From a virus: 40,057 nucleotides of DNA. The notes beneath the pieces are model-generated. The model was not told where the DNA came from, searched no databases, and saw only the letters and a list, made by a program, of their open reading frames with translations. The stretch spans positions 1-40,057 of the IMG/VR virus record IMGVR_UViG_3300009509_000137; one strand, given 5' to 3'. Shown one piece after another: positions 32,837-39,705 of this stretch. How positions within the stretch are numbered: the stretch's first letter is position 1; every line of letters begins with the position of its first letter. A program made the translations under genes and the position numbers.

Positions 32837-34712
32837 TGCTGGCGGTGTGCCTGGCAAGGCAGAAGTAGACAGCCAGGGCTGCCAGGAATATAGACCTGTA
32901 CCGTCAGCAGAGTTGTTCAATGAAGTATTCGTTGACTCTGCAGGAGAGGCGCAGCACTTCGTGAACGCGGTGAACGCGCTCTACATGCAGAACAGGCGCA
33001 TCGGTCAGGTGGTCCCGTCATACTTCCCCACTGATAGCACTGGAATGGACATGGTGCTTGACGTAGGCGCGAACTGGGGGAAGACGATCAGGACAATCAA
33101 CACGAAGGGCATGCTCACCGGTGCTGCCAAGCGGATCAAGGCTTGGATCTTCTATCAAACCGACGGTGCGAATACGTTGAACCTGCACCTGGAGTGTGGG
33201 CGACATCGTGGTGTAACCGAAAGCATCGAGTCTGTATCCTGGGCCTGGGCATCGGTAGAGTGCGAGGTCGACCCGGTGACACGGACAAACCTCAAACGCA
33301 ATCAGAACCTGAACTTGTTTGTAACCGCCGGCGACACGGCCGTGCAGATCACGATCAGGTCGATCTCGATTCACGAAATGGGAGACACGGCCGCGCCTGA
33401 CTTCATCGACACCAGCGGCGCGAGCAACGTTCTGGGAGAGGACGACTTCCCTTACTCTTCGGCCATGTGCTACGTGCTGAACAATAACATAAAAGCGGTG
33501 CGCGCTTGGAGGCTTCCACAGACGAATATTATGAACCACTGCATGACCGATCCGGTCAAGGCGGTCAGCGGATCCTTTGATGGTGATTATCGCGGCCTGG
33601 GCCAGTACATCATCAGGAAGTCGAAGGGGTGGACTGAGATCAACGGGATGGTCGGACTCATCATCGACACCGGGGGCGCCGGTGGTACCGCAGAGCTATC
33701 GTTCCGCATTTATACAACGGCCGGTGTCTACGTCGCCGGCGACCTGGTCGACGTCACGGCAAACGGGTACTACACCTTCAATGTTACCGGGCTGAGTAGC
33801 GCAGAGACCGAGTACGAGTTACGCATCGACGCACGGGAAAAAGTCTACCGCATAGACACGGTGCAGATCCTGGAAGTTTTCGCCGCAGATGACATCGCGA
33901 ATGCGAGTCCGTACCATGACGACACGCCGAAGCTGGGCGATGTGATGTCGGAAGACGACGTTGTTTCAAATACCTGGTTGCACGCGAAGCAAGTACTCGA
34001 ACAGATCTGGTTCGATGGTGGCAAAACTCTGTTGAATGATTACCGGTGGGACACGTCTGCGCTTGACGGGAATTTTTACCCAGTACTGTCGCGCGGCTTG
34101 CTGTTTCCTACTTATGGATCGAAGTGGCTTCACTTTCGGATGGACCTGCGCAAGCCCACCCAGGAAAAAACCGGGATGCTTGCTTATGACGGTAGGGCAG
34201 GCAACTTCACCGACGGCTTGATCTTGATAGGCGCATCGAGTGGAGCGACGGCATACATCACGTACCACACCGGAGACGGTGCAGCGACTGGCGTCTTGTA
34301 TCTTCGCGGTATCAACGGGGCATTCATCGACAACGAGGCGTTGTCCGACAGCGGGGGCGGAAGCGCGAACGCGAACGGCCTGGTCGATACAATCACGGGC
34401 CAGGTGGTAGAAGTTCGCACGATGATCACACCGACATATCCGTCGTGGACTGCAGGCACGATGTATGCGAAAGAGACCATCGACATCACGGACAAACCAG
34501 GCGAGAGGGTGTTCACGATTGAATCACGTCTGCCGATCCCTGCTGAGTACTGGAACGACCACAGCAAGCACGGGGCGTATCCTATTTGCTTCGAGTTCTT
34601 GACCCGCACGACGATCGACGGTACCGAAGTTACCGGAACAGGACTGGCCGATGGTGACGCCGTCGATTATACACAGCTGATCCAATCACATATATATGAG
34701 GAGGCAGGTTGA
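32811..34712 (+). CDS. Tail fibre/receptor-binding-like protein (633 aa)
   Basis: ATG 32811 after GGGAGCAGGGA is preferred over an extension to 32736 that runs through the previous gene. The protein is beta-rich with repeated sandwich-like parts (LRIDAREKVYRIDTVQILEV, TAELSFRIYTTAGVYVAGDL) and a C-terminal GANASSGATAYITYHTGDG-like segment (about 475-510). It is located after the hub and before the endolysin, where fibres usually lie. It has no signal peptide, unlike the genes at 17265-23101. Confidence 0.65.
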   Translation: MSLGTSISDAGGVPGKAEVDSQGCQEYRPVPSAELFNEVFVDSAGEAQHFVNAVNALYMQNRRIGQVVPSYFPTDSTGMDMVLDVGANWGKTIRTINTKGMLTGAAKRIKAWIFYQTDGANTLNLHLECGRHRGVTESIESVSWAWASVECEVDPVTRTNLKRNQNLNLFVTAGDTAVQITIRSISIHEMGDTAAPDFIDTSGASNVLGEDDFPYSSAMCYVLNNNIKAVRAWRLPQTNIMNHCMTDPVKAVSGSFDGDYRGLGQYIIRKSKGWTEINGMVGLIIDTGGAGGTAELSFRIYTTAGVYVAGDLVDVTANGYYTFNVTGLSSAETEYELRIDAREKVYRIDTVQILEVFAADDIANASPYHDDTPKLGDVMSEDDVVSNTWLHAKQVLEQIWFDGGKTLLNDYRWDTSALDGNFYPVLSRGLLFPTYGSKWLHFRMDLRKPTQEKTGMLAYDGRAGNFTDGLILIGASSGATAYITYHTGDGAATGVLYLRGINGAFIDNEALSDSGGGSANANGLVDTITGQVVEVRTMITPTYPSWTAGTMYAKETIDITDKPGERVFTIESRLPIPAEYWNDHSKHGAYPICFEFLTRTTIDGTEVTGTGLADGDAVDYTQLIQSHIYEEAG

Positions 34713-35416
34713 CAGTTGTCCTATACAGTATCGCGCACAGCGACCCGAACGACGAACCGGGTGTCGTGACTCCGAACGGGATCAGCGAACGAGACGTTGC
34801 CGAAGATGCAGCGACCGGTCTGTTCATGCGCCTGAAGAACAGGGGAATCCGAGTCGAGAGATTCAGTGGGCCATTGGAACGCACGGTGCGCGTGATGCGT
34901 GAGACGGTGCGGGCCCTGCGCAAGCTGGAAGAAAAACACGTTTGCCTAGAACTGCACTTCAATTCACCGCCACCGGCGCCGTGTGACCTGTGCGGTCGTG
35001 ACTGGGTCAAGGGTGTAGCTTGCCCGTACTGCGGACACATGCCAGCGCGCCGGTGGCGTATGGGCCATACGGCTCTGGTCAGCAGGTACCACGAAAGCAG
35101 CGTGATGCTCGCAGATGCTATTCTGACTCGGTTGTCCGAATTGTTCCCATGGTCGAACAGACGACCACCGATCAAGCTACCAGATCACAGATACGGACCG
35201 AAGGTATGGCCCGAGTCGATGTCACCGCCGGCTGCACTCATCGAAGCAGGTTTTGCGTGTGATCCAGACTTCGCGATGTACGTGAGAGAGAGAATCAGTC
35301 GCATCGCCCTGGGTCAGATGGTAGCAGAGGGCGTACTGGACTTTCTTGCTGCAACGAGCGATATTCAACCGGCCGAATGGGGCCGTAGCATGGAGGTGCG
35401 CCGTGGACTGGGCTAA
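34709..35416 (+). CDS. Endolysin: Amidase_3-type N-acetylmuramoyl-L-alanine amidase with inserted zinc ribbon
   Basis: TTG 34709 follows GAGGAGGCAGG and overlaps the previous stop. The 235-residue enzyme has the zinc ligands of Amidase_3: H10 (YSIAHSD), E27 (NGISERDV) and H83 (LELHFNS), plus catalytic E179 (AALIEAGF). It should cut the bond between muramic acid and L-alanine in peptidoglycan. Uniquely, right after LHFNS there is a four-Cys zinc ribbon (C92, C95, C105, C108: CDLCGRDW...ACPYCG), where the family normally has a substrate loop. There is no signal peptide, so export needs the holin. Confidence 0.85.
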   Translation: MTVVLYSIAHSDPNDEPGVVTPNGISERDVAEDAATGLFMRLKNRGIRVERFSGPLERTVRVMRETVRALRKLEEKHVCLELHFNSPPPAPCDLCGRDWVKGVACPYCGHMPARRWRMGHTALVSRYHESSVMLADAILTRLSELFPWSNRRPPIKLPDHRYGPKVWPESMSPPAALIEAGFACDPDFAMYVRERISRIALGQMVAEGVLDFLAATSDIQPAEWGRSMEVRRGLG

Positions 35417-35606
35417 ATTCCTGAGTCGTGAATTTCTGATCGCCGTGGTGCTGATCATCATTGCCAGCGTCGCGATGTTTGTTGGCATGGTGACGTTCGA
35501 GATCTGGGCCGCGGCCTGTGGTGGGTTCGCGGCTATCTATACAACGGGTCATGTGAAGACTAAGATCACGACCATCAAAGCGAACGGCAACGGAAATGGT
35601 GGTTGA
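35403..35606 (+). CDS. Holin-like small membrane protein
   Basis: GTG 35403 (GGAGGTGCGCC upstream) opens a 67-residue protein with two hydrophobic segments, FLIAVVLIIIASVAMFVGMV (about 11-31) and FEIWAAACGGFAAIYTTG (about 32-49). The tail is polar and basic (HVKTKITTIKANGNGNGG). Adjacent to the endolysin, this is the usual holin layout; it would form lethal pores in the inner membrane. It overlaps the endolysin 3' end and the next gene (TTGATG). Confidence 0.75.
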   Translation: MDWAKFLSREFLIAVVLIIIASVAMFVGMVTFEIWAAACGGFAAIYTTGHVKTKITTIKANGNGNGG

Positions 35607-35806
35607 TGTTCTGGAGTCAATCAGTGGGTATCAAAATACAGCGTACGCGAACATGTCCGAACTGCAAGACGATCCAGCCGATCGGCCGGGCGTGTGGGAT
35701 CTGCGGACGACCAGTCGAACCACCGGCGGATCTGGAAAGGTGCCCAGGTTGCGAACGCAGCCGGCCGGTGGGTACTGAGTGCCCGTGGTGCGGGGAACCC
35801 GTGTGA
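35606..35806 (+). CDS. Double zinc-ribbon protein within the lysis cassette
   Basis: A 66-residue protein starting at ATG 35606 in a TGATG overlap with the holin. It contains four CxxC motifs in regular order: TCPNCKTIQP, ACGICGRPVE, RCPGCERSRP and CPWCGEPV. Two zinc ribbons are therefore expected. Proteins of this kind often bind nucleic acids or other proteins. Its place among lysis genes, next to an endolysin that also carries a zinc ribbon, is unusual. An overlapping frame from 35596 lacks these motifs and is not used. Confidence 0.75.
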   Translation: MFWSQSVGIKIQRTRTCPNCKTIQPIGRACGICGRPVEPPADLERCPGCERSRPVGTECPWCGEPV

Positions 35807-36138
35807 TGTGGAAGCGATTCATCGAAGCGATCAAGACTCTCCCCCGGTGGGCCTGGGTGGCCCTGTCTGTCCTCCTGACTGTGTTCGGTCTGCGGGCACT
35901 CTGGCGACACATCCGGTACCTGCCCTCCCGGTTGATGCCAGGGTGCCCGCAGTCGGGCCAGTCGGTTGGGCCCGTGGTCTCGCCGGCCGAAGCGGAAAAG
36001 AAACGCACGGCCATTGTCAGAGACTACCGGGAGAGGACCGAGATCATCGACGCGCAGGCGGACGAAGAGATTCGCGAACTAGATGAGTGGTTGGAAAACA
36101 CCGATACGGATCCCGATTCGGAAGGTACGCCGCAATGA
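35806..36138 (+). CDS. Membrane-anchored coiled-coil protein, i-spanin candidate
   Basis: ATG 35806 (TGATG overlap) opens a 110-residue protein with an N-terminal transmembrane segment (LPRWAWVALSVLLTVFGLRA, about 11-30). A basic linker and a charged helical C-terminus follow (AEAEKKRTAIVRDYRERTEI ... EEIRELDEWLENT). That is the plan of an inner-membrane spanin (Rz-like). The next gene is a lipoprotein, as expected for a spanin pair. Confidence 0.6.
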   Translation: MWKRFIEAIKTLPRWAWVALSVLLTVFGLRALWRHIRYLPSRLMPGCPQSGQSVGPVVSPAEAEKKRTAIVRDYRERTEIIDAQADEEIRELDEWLENTDTDPDSEGTPQ

Positions 36139-36527
36139 ATAGAGCCCATTGCCTGTTCGTCGCGCTCGTGCTGGCCGCTGGTTGCAGCGGTCGGTCAAGG
36201 GTGCAGCCCTCCCCTGGAATCGAGACGCACTGGCGGGCTCTAAAATCGTCGTGTAAGGTGGGAACAGATTCTGTCAACTGCGACAAGCGGACCTTTCGCG
36301 ATGTGATTGCGACTTGTATCGAGACCGGAAGACATGCCCAAAATATCCAGGCACAGCTTGATAGTCTCGTGAAAACTTCCGCAGTGGACTTGGCCGCGAA
36401 AGAAGCAGAGGTACAACGCTATAAAACAAAAGCAGAAGACCCGTGGCGATCGCCCTGGTTGTGGTTTGGCATCGGTGCTGCAGCTGGTACGGCAGTCGGC
36501 GTCGGCGTGGGTCTCGGAACGAGGTGA
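36135..36527 (+). CDS. Lipoprotein with C-terminal membrane segment, u-spanin candidate
   Basis: The N-terminus MNRAHCLFVALVLAAGCSGR carries lipobox LAAGC. The central part is helical (IETGRHAQNIQAQLDSLVKT ... KEAEVQRYK). The C-terminus has PWLWFGIGAAAGTAVGVGVG, a Gly-rich membrane span. A lipobox plus C-terminal span is the architecture of unimolecular spanins (T1 gp11 type), which fuse inner and outer membranes at lysis. The gene overlaps the i-spanin candidate by ATGA. Confidence 0.65.
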   Translation: MNRAHCLFVALVLAAGCSGRSRVQPSPGIETHWRALKSSCKVGTDSVNCDKRTFRDVIATCIETGRHAQNIQAQLDSLVKTSAVDLAAKEAEVQRYKTKAEDPWRSPWLWFGIGAAAGTAVGVGVGLGTR

Positions 36528-36530
36528 CAC

Positions 36531-36773
36531 ATGGTAACACTGGGAGACCTGAGAGAGTACTCGGAATGGTTCGAGGTAGTGCCAGAGATGGACGACGAGA
36601 CGCAGGTATGTGTTTTGCGCTCTGGCGCCGTGGAACTGGCAGACAGTGGAGAACGAATCGTTCACCCGCGCGGTGACTGGAAATGGATGGACTGGCTGCG
36701 GCATCGTGGACTGATGAGTCAGCAGTTCGTGGGTGTCGGTTCGGCCGGCCGGATCCCAGACGTGGAAGACTGA
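36531..36773 (+). CDS. Small hypothetical protein (80 aa)
   Basis: ATG 36531 is 3 nt after the u-spanin stop; the ribosome binding site is GAGGTGACAC. The acidic soluble protein contains LREYSEWFEVVPEMDDETQV and WKWMDWLRHRGLM. It ends the lysis transcript before a 158-nt non-coding region. No family recognised. Confidence 0.65.
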   Translation: MVTLGDLREYSEWFEVVPEMDDETQVCVLRSGAVELADSGERIVHPRGDWKWMDWLRHRGLMSQQFVGVGSAGRIPDVED

Positions 36774-36931
36774 GGTTCATTCTGTAGCACATACAGCACC
36801 ACAAATTGACGTTCAATCTGTAATCAATCCAGTCATTCCATACGATTATATTCGTTGACAGTGTAGCACCGATCTGCGACTCTCTCTGTCCAGGGGCAAT
36901 CATGCCCCCGAAAACAATTGGAGGGCAGGAG
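36774..36931 (+). promoter_or_regulatory. Regulatory region of the rightward early genes
   Basis: This AT-richer gap holds TTGACG (36806-36811) and TTGACA (36855-36860) boxes, but I cannot match a good -10 to either; TATATT is at 36847-36852. Dyads are CTGTA-gcaca-TACAG (36782-36796) and ATTGA-cgt-TCAAT (36805-36817). TGTAGCAC is repeated at 36783-36790 and 36862-36869. A GGGGCA-atca-TGCCCC hairpin lies at about 36893-36908. It looks like a promoter/operator area, but the exact promoter is uncertain. Confidence 0.5.
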
Positions 36932-37150
36932 ATGACAGAACCATACCGGTACAGATTCAAGGTGAAGATTCAGAACGGACACGAATGGGGCGTCTACTAC
37001 TTCATCGAGTCAGTCGCCGCAAAAAGAGAGGATGCGCGTGAACAGATCAGATGGTTACTCGAAAGGAAACACCCGGCGTCGAAGATCAAGTACATCAGGG
37101 GCACGCGAGAGGGTCTCTATGAAAGTCAGCTATTCAATCAGAATGGGTGA
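36932..37150 (+). CDS. Small RYRFKV-motif protein, paralogue of 7605-7784
   Basis: ATG 36932 follows GGAGGGCAGGAG, an ideal site. The 72-residue protein has YRYRFKVKIQNGHEWGVYYF, then IESVAAKREDAREQIRWLLE and SKIKYIRGTREG. It matches the protein at 7605 along the whole length (RYRFKV ... IESxAxxR ... KIxxI). It is the first gene of a new transcription unit. Function unknown. An upstream ATG at 36902 lies in the hairpin and is not used. Confidence 0.75.
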   Translation: MTEPYRYRFKVKIQNGHEWGVYYFIESVAAKREDAREQIRWLLERKHPASKIKYIRGTREGLYESQLFNQNG

Positions 37151-37328
37151 AGGTCTCGCGAATGCGGTGAAGTCGTACGGCAATGGATCACTGGTAGACG
37201 GCCTGCGCCGTGCTGCCAGAATGATTCTCTACCTCGAACAGATGGTGAAAACCGACCCAGGGATTCCGCTTCGTGGCGCACTGCAGGCAGCAGAGAGTCA
37301 GCTTGCGAACCTGGGAGTGGGAGATTGA
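37119..37328 (+). CDS. Small helical protein (69 aa)
   Basis: ATG 37119 (GAGAGGGTCTCT upstream) overlaps the end of the previous gene by 32 nt. The protein is helical and Leu/Ala-rich (LVDGLRRAARMILYLEQMVK ... GALQAAESQLANLG). No membrane span or known domain. It ends about 80 nt before the long terminator hairpin. Confidence 0.65.
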   Translation: MKVSYSIRMGEGLANAVKSYGNGSLVDGLRRAARMILYLEQMVKTDPGIPLRGALQAAESQLANLGVGD

Positions 37329-37411
37329 AAAACGTTGCACGCAGCCTACCGCTGTGGCAAGCTACGCCCTGGTATGGCAGCATCACATCACAAAACCCGA
37401 TTGTAACGACC

Positions 37412-37481
37412 GGATCCAGGGCCTGGTACAGCGTCGCCGATAAACCCCGCTGTCATACCAGCCGGGCCCTGGATCCTTTTT
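37412..37481 (+). terminator. Long rho-independent terminator/attenuator abutting the exonuclease gene
   Basis: GGATCCAGGGCC (from 37412) pairs with GGCCCTGGATCC (37465-37476), TGGTA with TACCA and CAGCG with CGCTG, giving a tall stem followed by five T. The ribosome binding site of the exonuclease gene (GGAGGG, 37482-37487) begins right after the T tract. It may regulate the downstream genes by termination or antitermination. Confidence 0.85.
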
Positions 37482-37490
37482 GGAGGGCAC

Positions 37491-38132
37491 ATGATTCTTA
37501 CTGTAGACCTGGAAACGTACGAGTCGATTCACCCAGCACTATACGAGAGCCTGGTGAACGAGAAGGGAAAGAAACCAAAGAACATGATCGAGAAGGCAGC
37601 GCTCTCGCCCTTGACGGGGCGCATTGTCGCAGTGGGCGCAGGATTCAAGCACAGTGAAGAACCATGGGAGTTCGCCGCGCGCTCGTACCTACATCGCCAG
37701 ATCGGAACACCCGAAGACGATGACGCCGAGAGACATCTCATCCTGACCCTGGATAATCTCGCAGCACGATTGCAGCCGGCCGCGCTTGCGACCTTCAATG
37801 GCAGGTTGTTCGATCTGCCGTTTCTCTATGCGCGCGCGGCCGTGCTTGGGCTCAGTCTGAAGTGGAGATGGCCCACCCATAAGTACGATTCGAGACACGT
37901 CGACCTGATGGATTATTTCCCCGGAAAGCAGTCGCACTGGTCGTGCGTTTTGACGGGGCAGGGAAAGATCAAGGAAGGGTCTTCCATCGCCGAACTCGTG
38001 CGTACTGGGCAGTGGGACGAAGTTGACGCGCACGCGATTGAAGATGTGAAACTAAACGCGTTGATGCTGGATCGAATCTCGCCTGTACTAATCAATCTGC
38101 CCATGACGGCAGTGGAAGGGATTGCAGCATGA
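37491..38132 (+). CDS. DnaQ/PolB-like 3'-5' exonuclease
   Basis: A 213-residue RNase H-fold nuclease. ExoI is VDLETYES (D6, E8), ExoII is ATFNGRLFDLPFLYARA (about 100-115), and ExoIII is HAIEDVKLNALMLDR near the C-terminus, giving the expected acidic cluster. It looks like the predicted PolB-type exonuclease family. It is coupled by an ATGA overlap to the RecT-like gene downstream, so it probably supplies the resection or proofreading partner in phage recombination. The ribosome binding site is GGAGGGCAC. The start is ATG 37491. Confidence 0.85.
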   Translation: MILTVDLETYESIHPALYESLVNEKGKKPKNMIEKAALSPLTGRIVAVGAGFKHSEEPWEFAARSYLHRQIGTPEDDDAERHLILTLDNLAARLQPAALATFNGRLFDLPFLYARAAVLGLSLKWRWPTHKYDSRHVDLMDYFPGKQSHWSCVLTGQGKIKEGSSIAELVRTGQWDEVDAHAIEDVKLNALMLDRISPVLINLPMTAVEGIAA

Positions 38133-39589
38133 ACGATCTATTCACGAAGGCAGAACTCGAAGCGAAGCCACAGAAGCAGGACAAGCGACCTCTCACAGTC
38201 GAAGAGGTAGCAGAACAGAGCAGACGGCAGAAATCGATCCACAAGATTCTGGATATGGTTGAGATCGATTCCGGTCTCGCGATGATGATGAATCACGACA
38301 CGTTCGCGCAGATGCAGAGAATCGCCGCGATGTACTCGCAGAGCGACTTTGTGCCTGACAACTTCAAAGGTAAACCTGGCAACATTATGATCGCGATGAA
38401 CCTGGCCCAGCGCCTGGGCGTCGACTTATTCATGTTGATGCAGTCGATGTATATTGTTCACGGGCGCCCTGGGTTCGAGGCGAAGTTCATGATCGCGCTC
38501 GCGAACGCACGGGCCCCGTTCGAGGGCCCCATCGACTGGGTGTTCGAGAGATTCCCGAACGGTAAGATCAAATCGTGCACCGCGTTCGCAGTTCACAAGA
38601 TAAACGGCAAGCGCTACACGGCGACCATTGATTCAGAGATGGTCACAATGTTCGGATGGGATCGGGACAAGAAACGGAGAGACGGCGGTGTCGAGTTCTC
38701 GAAGTGGAAGCAGATGGACGAACAGATGTACTCGTACAGGTCGGCGGCATTCCTGATCCGAAAGGTCTGCCCTGAAGTGATTATGGGCATGCTCACAACG
38801 GACGAACTGCACGAGATTGCGGACAGGGAACACGAGACCGAGACGGAACCAGAGAAGCAAACCAAGGGCGAGACCGCGGCCGGACCATCCGGCAAGATCG
38901 CTTCGTCTATGGAGACGTACGAGTACCCGGTATGCAAGACGCTGGGAGAGGTGCGCGTGTACGCGGCCAGCATAGGCGTGCCCGACAAGGTGGTTGATGA
39001 TGCAGCTGCATCCATCGGGATCAACCGGTTCAAGAAAACCCAATCGCCGGAAAACCTGGGCGTTCTGGTCTCGATGATGGAAGCCTGGCAGGGAACAACG
39101 GAGACGACAACCGAAGCATCACACCCGACCGCGGAGATGCCGCAAGACACGCCGGCGCCGCAAGTCAAGACGGCTGCGCCTCTCGACATGCCTCATAGGG
39201 CAATGGAAAAACACGAAGACCTTGAACCTGGGAAAGCGACACAGAAGAACTTCCCACAACCAGGGTACTACCGGGTTCCGAGCGAAGACCTGGGAGACAT
39301 CACGCCGAATGGAGGCAAGCATTCGCGGGTGCACGTCGTAGACGAAACAGAAGAACCAGCACCGCCACCGGAGAGACGTGGCAAGGAAAAGTCGGTGAAC
39401 GATGAGGAGGTCATATATCTTCATCGGTTGTTCGACCGCGCTGGCATTCCGAAAGACGGGCGTCTTCCTGCAGTGCGTGGAATGCTCGGAATTGAACCGG
39501 GAGGCATCGACTCGTTGACGCAGTTGACTCTCGATGAATATTGGCAGGTCGTCAGTAACATCCAAGGAAACGGAGAAACGAACGGATGA
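38129..39589 (+). CDS. RecT-like single-strand annealing protein
   Basis: A 486-residue protein. The core (about 50-240) has SQSDFVPDNFKGKPGNIMIA, MNLAQRLGVDLFMLMQSMYI, VHGRPGFEAKFMIALANARA and KQMDEQMYSYRSAAFLIRKV. This resembles RecT/Bet-type annealing proteins: binds ssDNA, pairs complementary strands, works with an exonuclease. The C-terminal half is an acidic Pro/Thr/Glu-rich linker (about 240-440) with a small folded end (DEEVIYLHRLFDRAGIPKDG ...), longer than typical RecT (about 270 aa). It overlaps the exonuclease gene. Confidence 0.75.
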   Translation: MNDLFTKAELEAKPQKQDKRPLTVEEVAEQSRRQKSIHKILDMVEIDSGLAMMMNHDTFAQMQRIAAMYSQSDFVPDNFKGKPGNIMIAMNLAQRLGVDLFMLMQSMYIVHGRPGFEAKFMIALANARAPFEGPIDWVFERFPNGKIKSCTAFAVHKINGKRYTATIDSEMVTMFGWDRDKKRRDGGVEFSKWKQMDEQMYSYRSAAFLIRKVCPEVIMGMLTTDELHEIADREHETETEPEKQTKGETAAGPSGKIASSMETYEYPVCKTLGEVRVYAASIGVPDKVVDDAAASIGINRFKKTQSPENLGVLVSMMEAWQGTTETTTEASHPTAEMPQDTPAPQVKTAAPLDMPHRAMEKHEDLEPGKATQKNFPQPGYYRVPSEDLGDITPNGGKHSRVHVVDETEEPAPPPERRGKEKSVNDEEVIYLHRLFDRAGIPKDGRLPAVRGMLGIEPGGIDSLTQLTLDEYWQVVSNIQGNGETNG

Positions 39590-39696
39590 AGCGATTGACC
39601 GACTACACCGACGCAGAACTTGGTTGTGTAATCTTTACGGGAGGGCTGATCGTGATTCTCGTGACGTACCTTCTGATCTACTTTGACTGGCTCTGA
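39586..39696 (+). CDS. Tiny single-span membrane protein (36 aa)
   Basis: ATG 39586 overlaps the stop of the RecT-like gene (ATGA). It encodes a polar start (MKRLTDYTDAELG) followed by one membrane span (VIFTGGLIVILVTYLLIYFD) and ends in WL. The overlap and the clean hydrophobic segment support a real gene. Phages often carry such small membrane proteins as toxins or inhibitors; no function can be given. Confidence 0.6.
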   Translation: MKRLTDYTDAELGCVIFTGGLIVILVTYLLIYFDWL

Positions 39697-39705
39697 GGTG
39701 AAGAC

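Noticed and set aside
35596-35778. Alternative 60-codon frame beside the double zinc-ribbon gene
   Set aside because: The overlapping frame contains four regular CxxC motifs and a coupled start, so it is the coding one.
37325-37657. 110-codon frame across the terminator hairpin
   Set aside because: It runs through the inverted repeat and into the exonuclease gene in another frame, with no good start.
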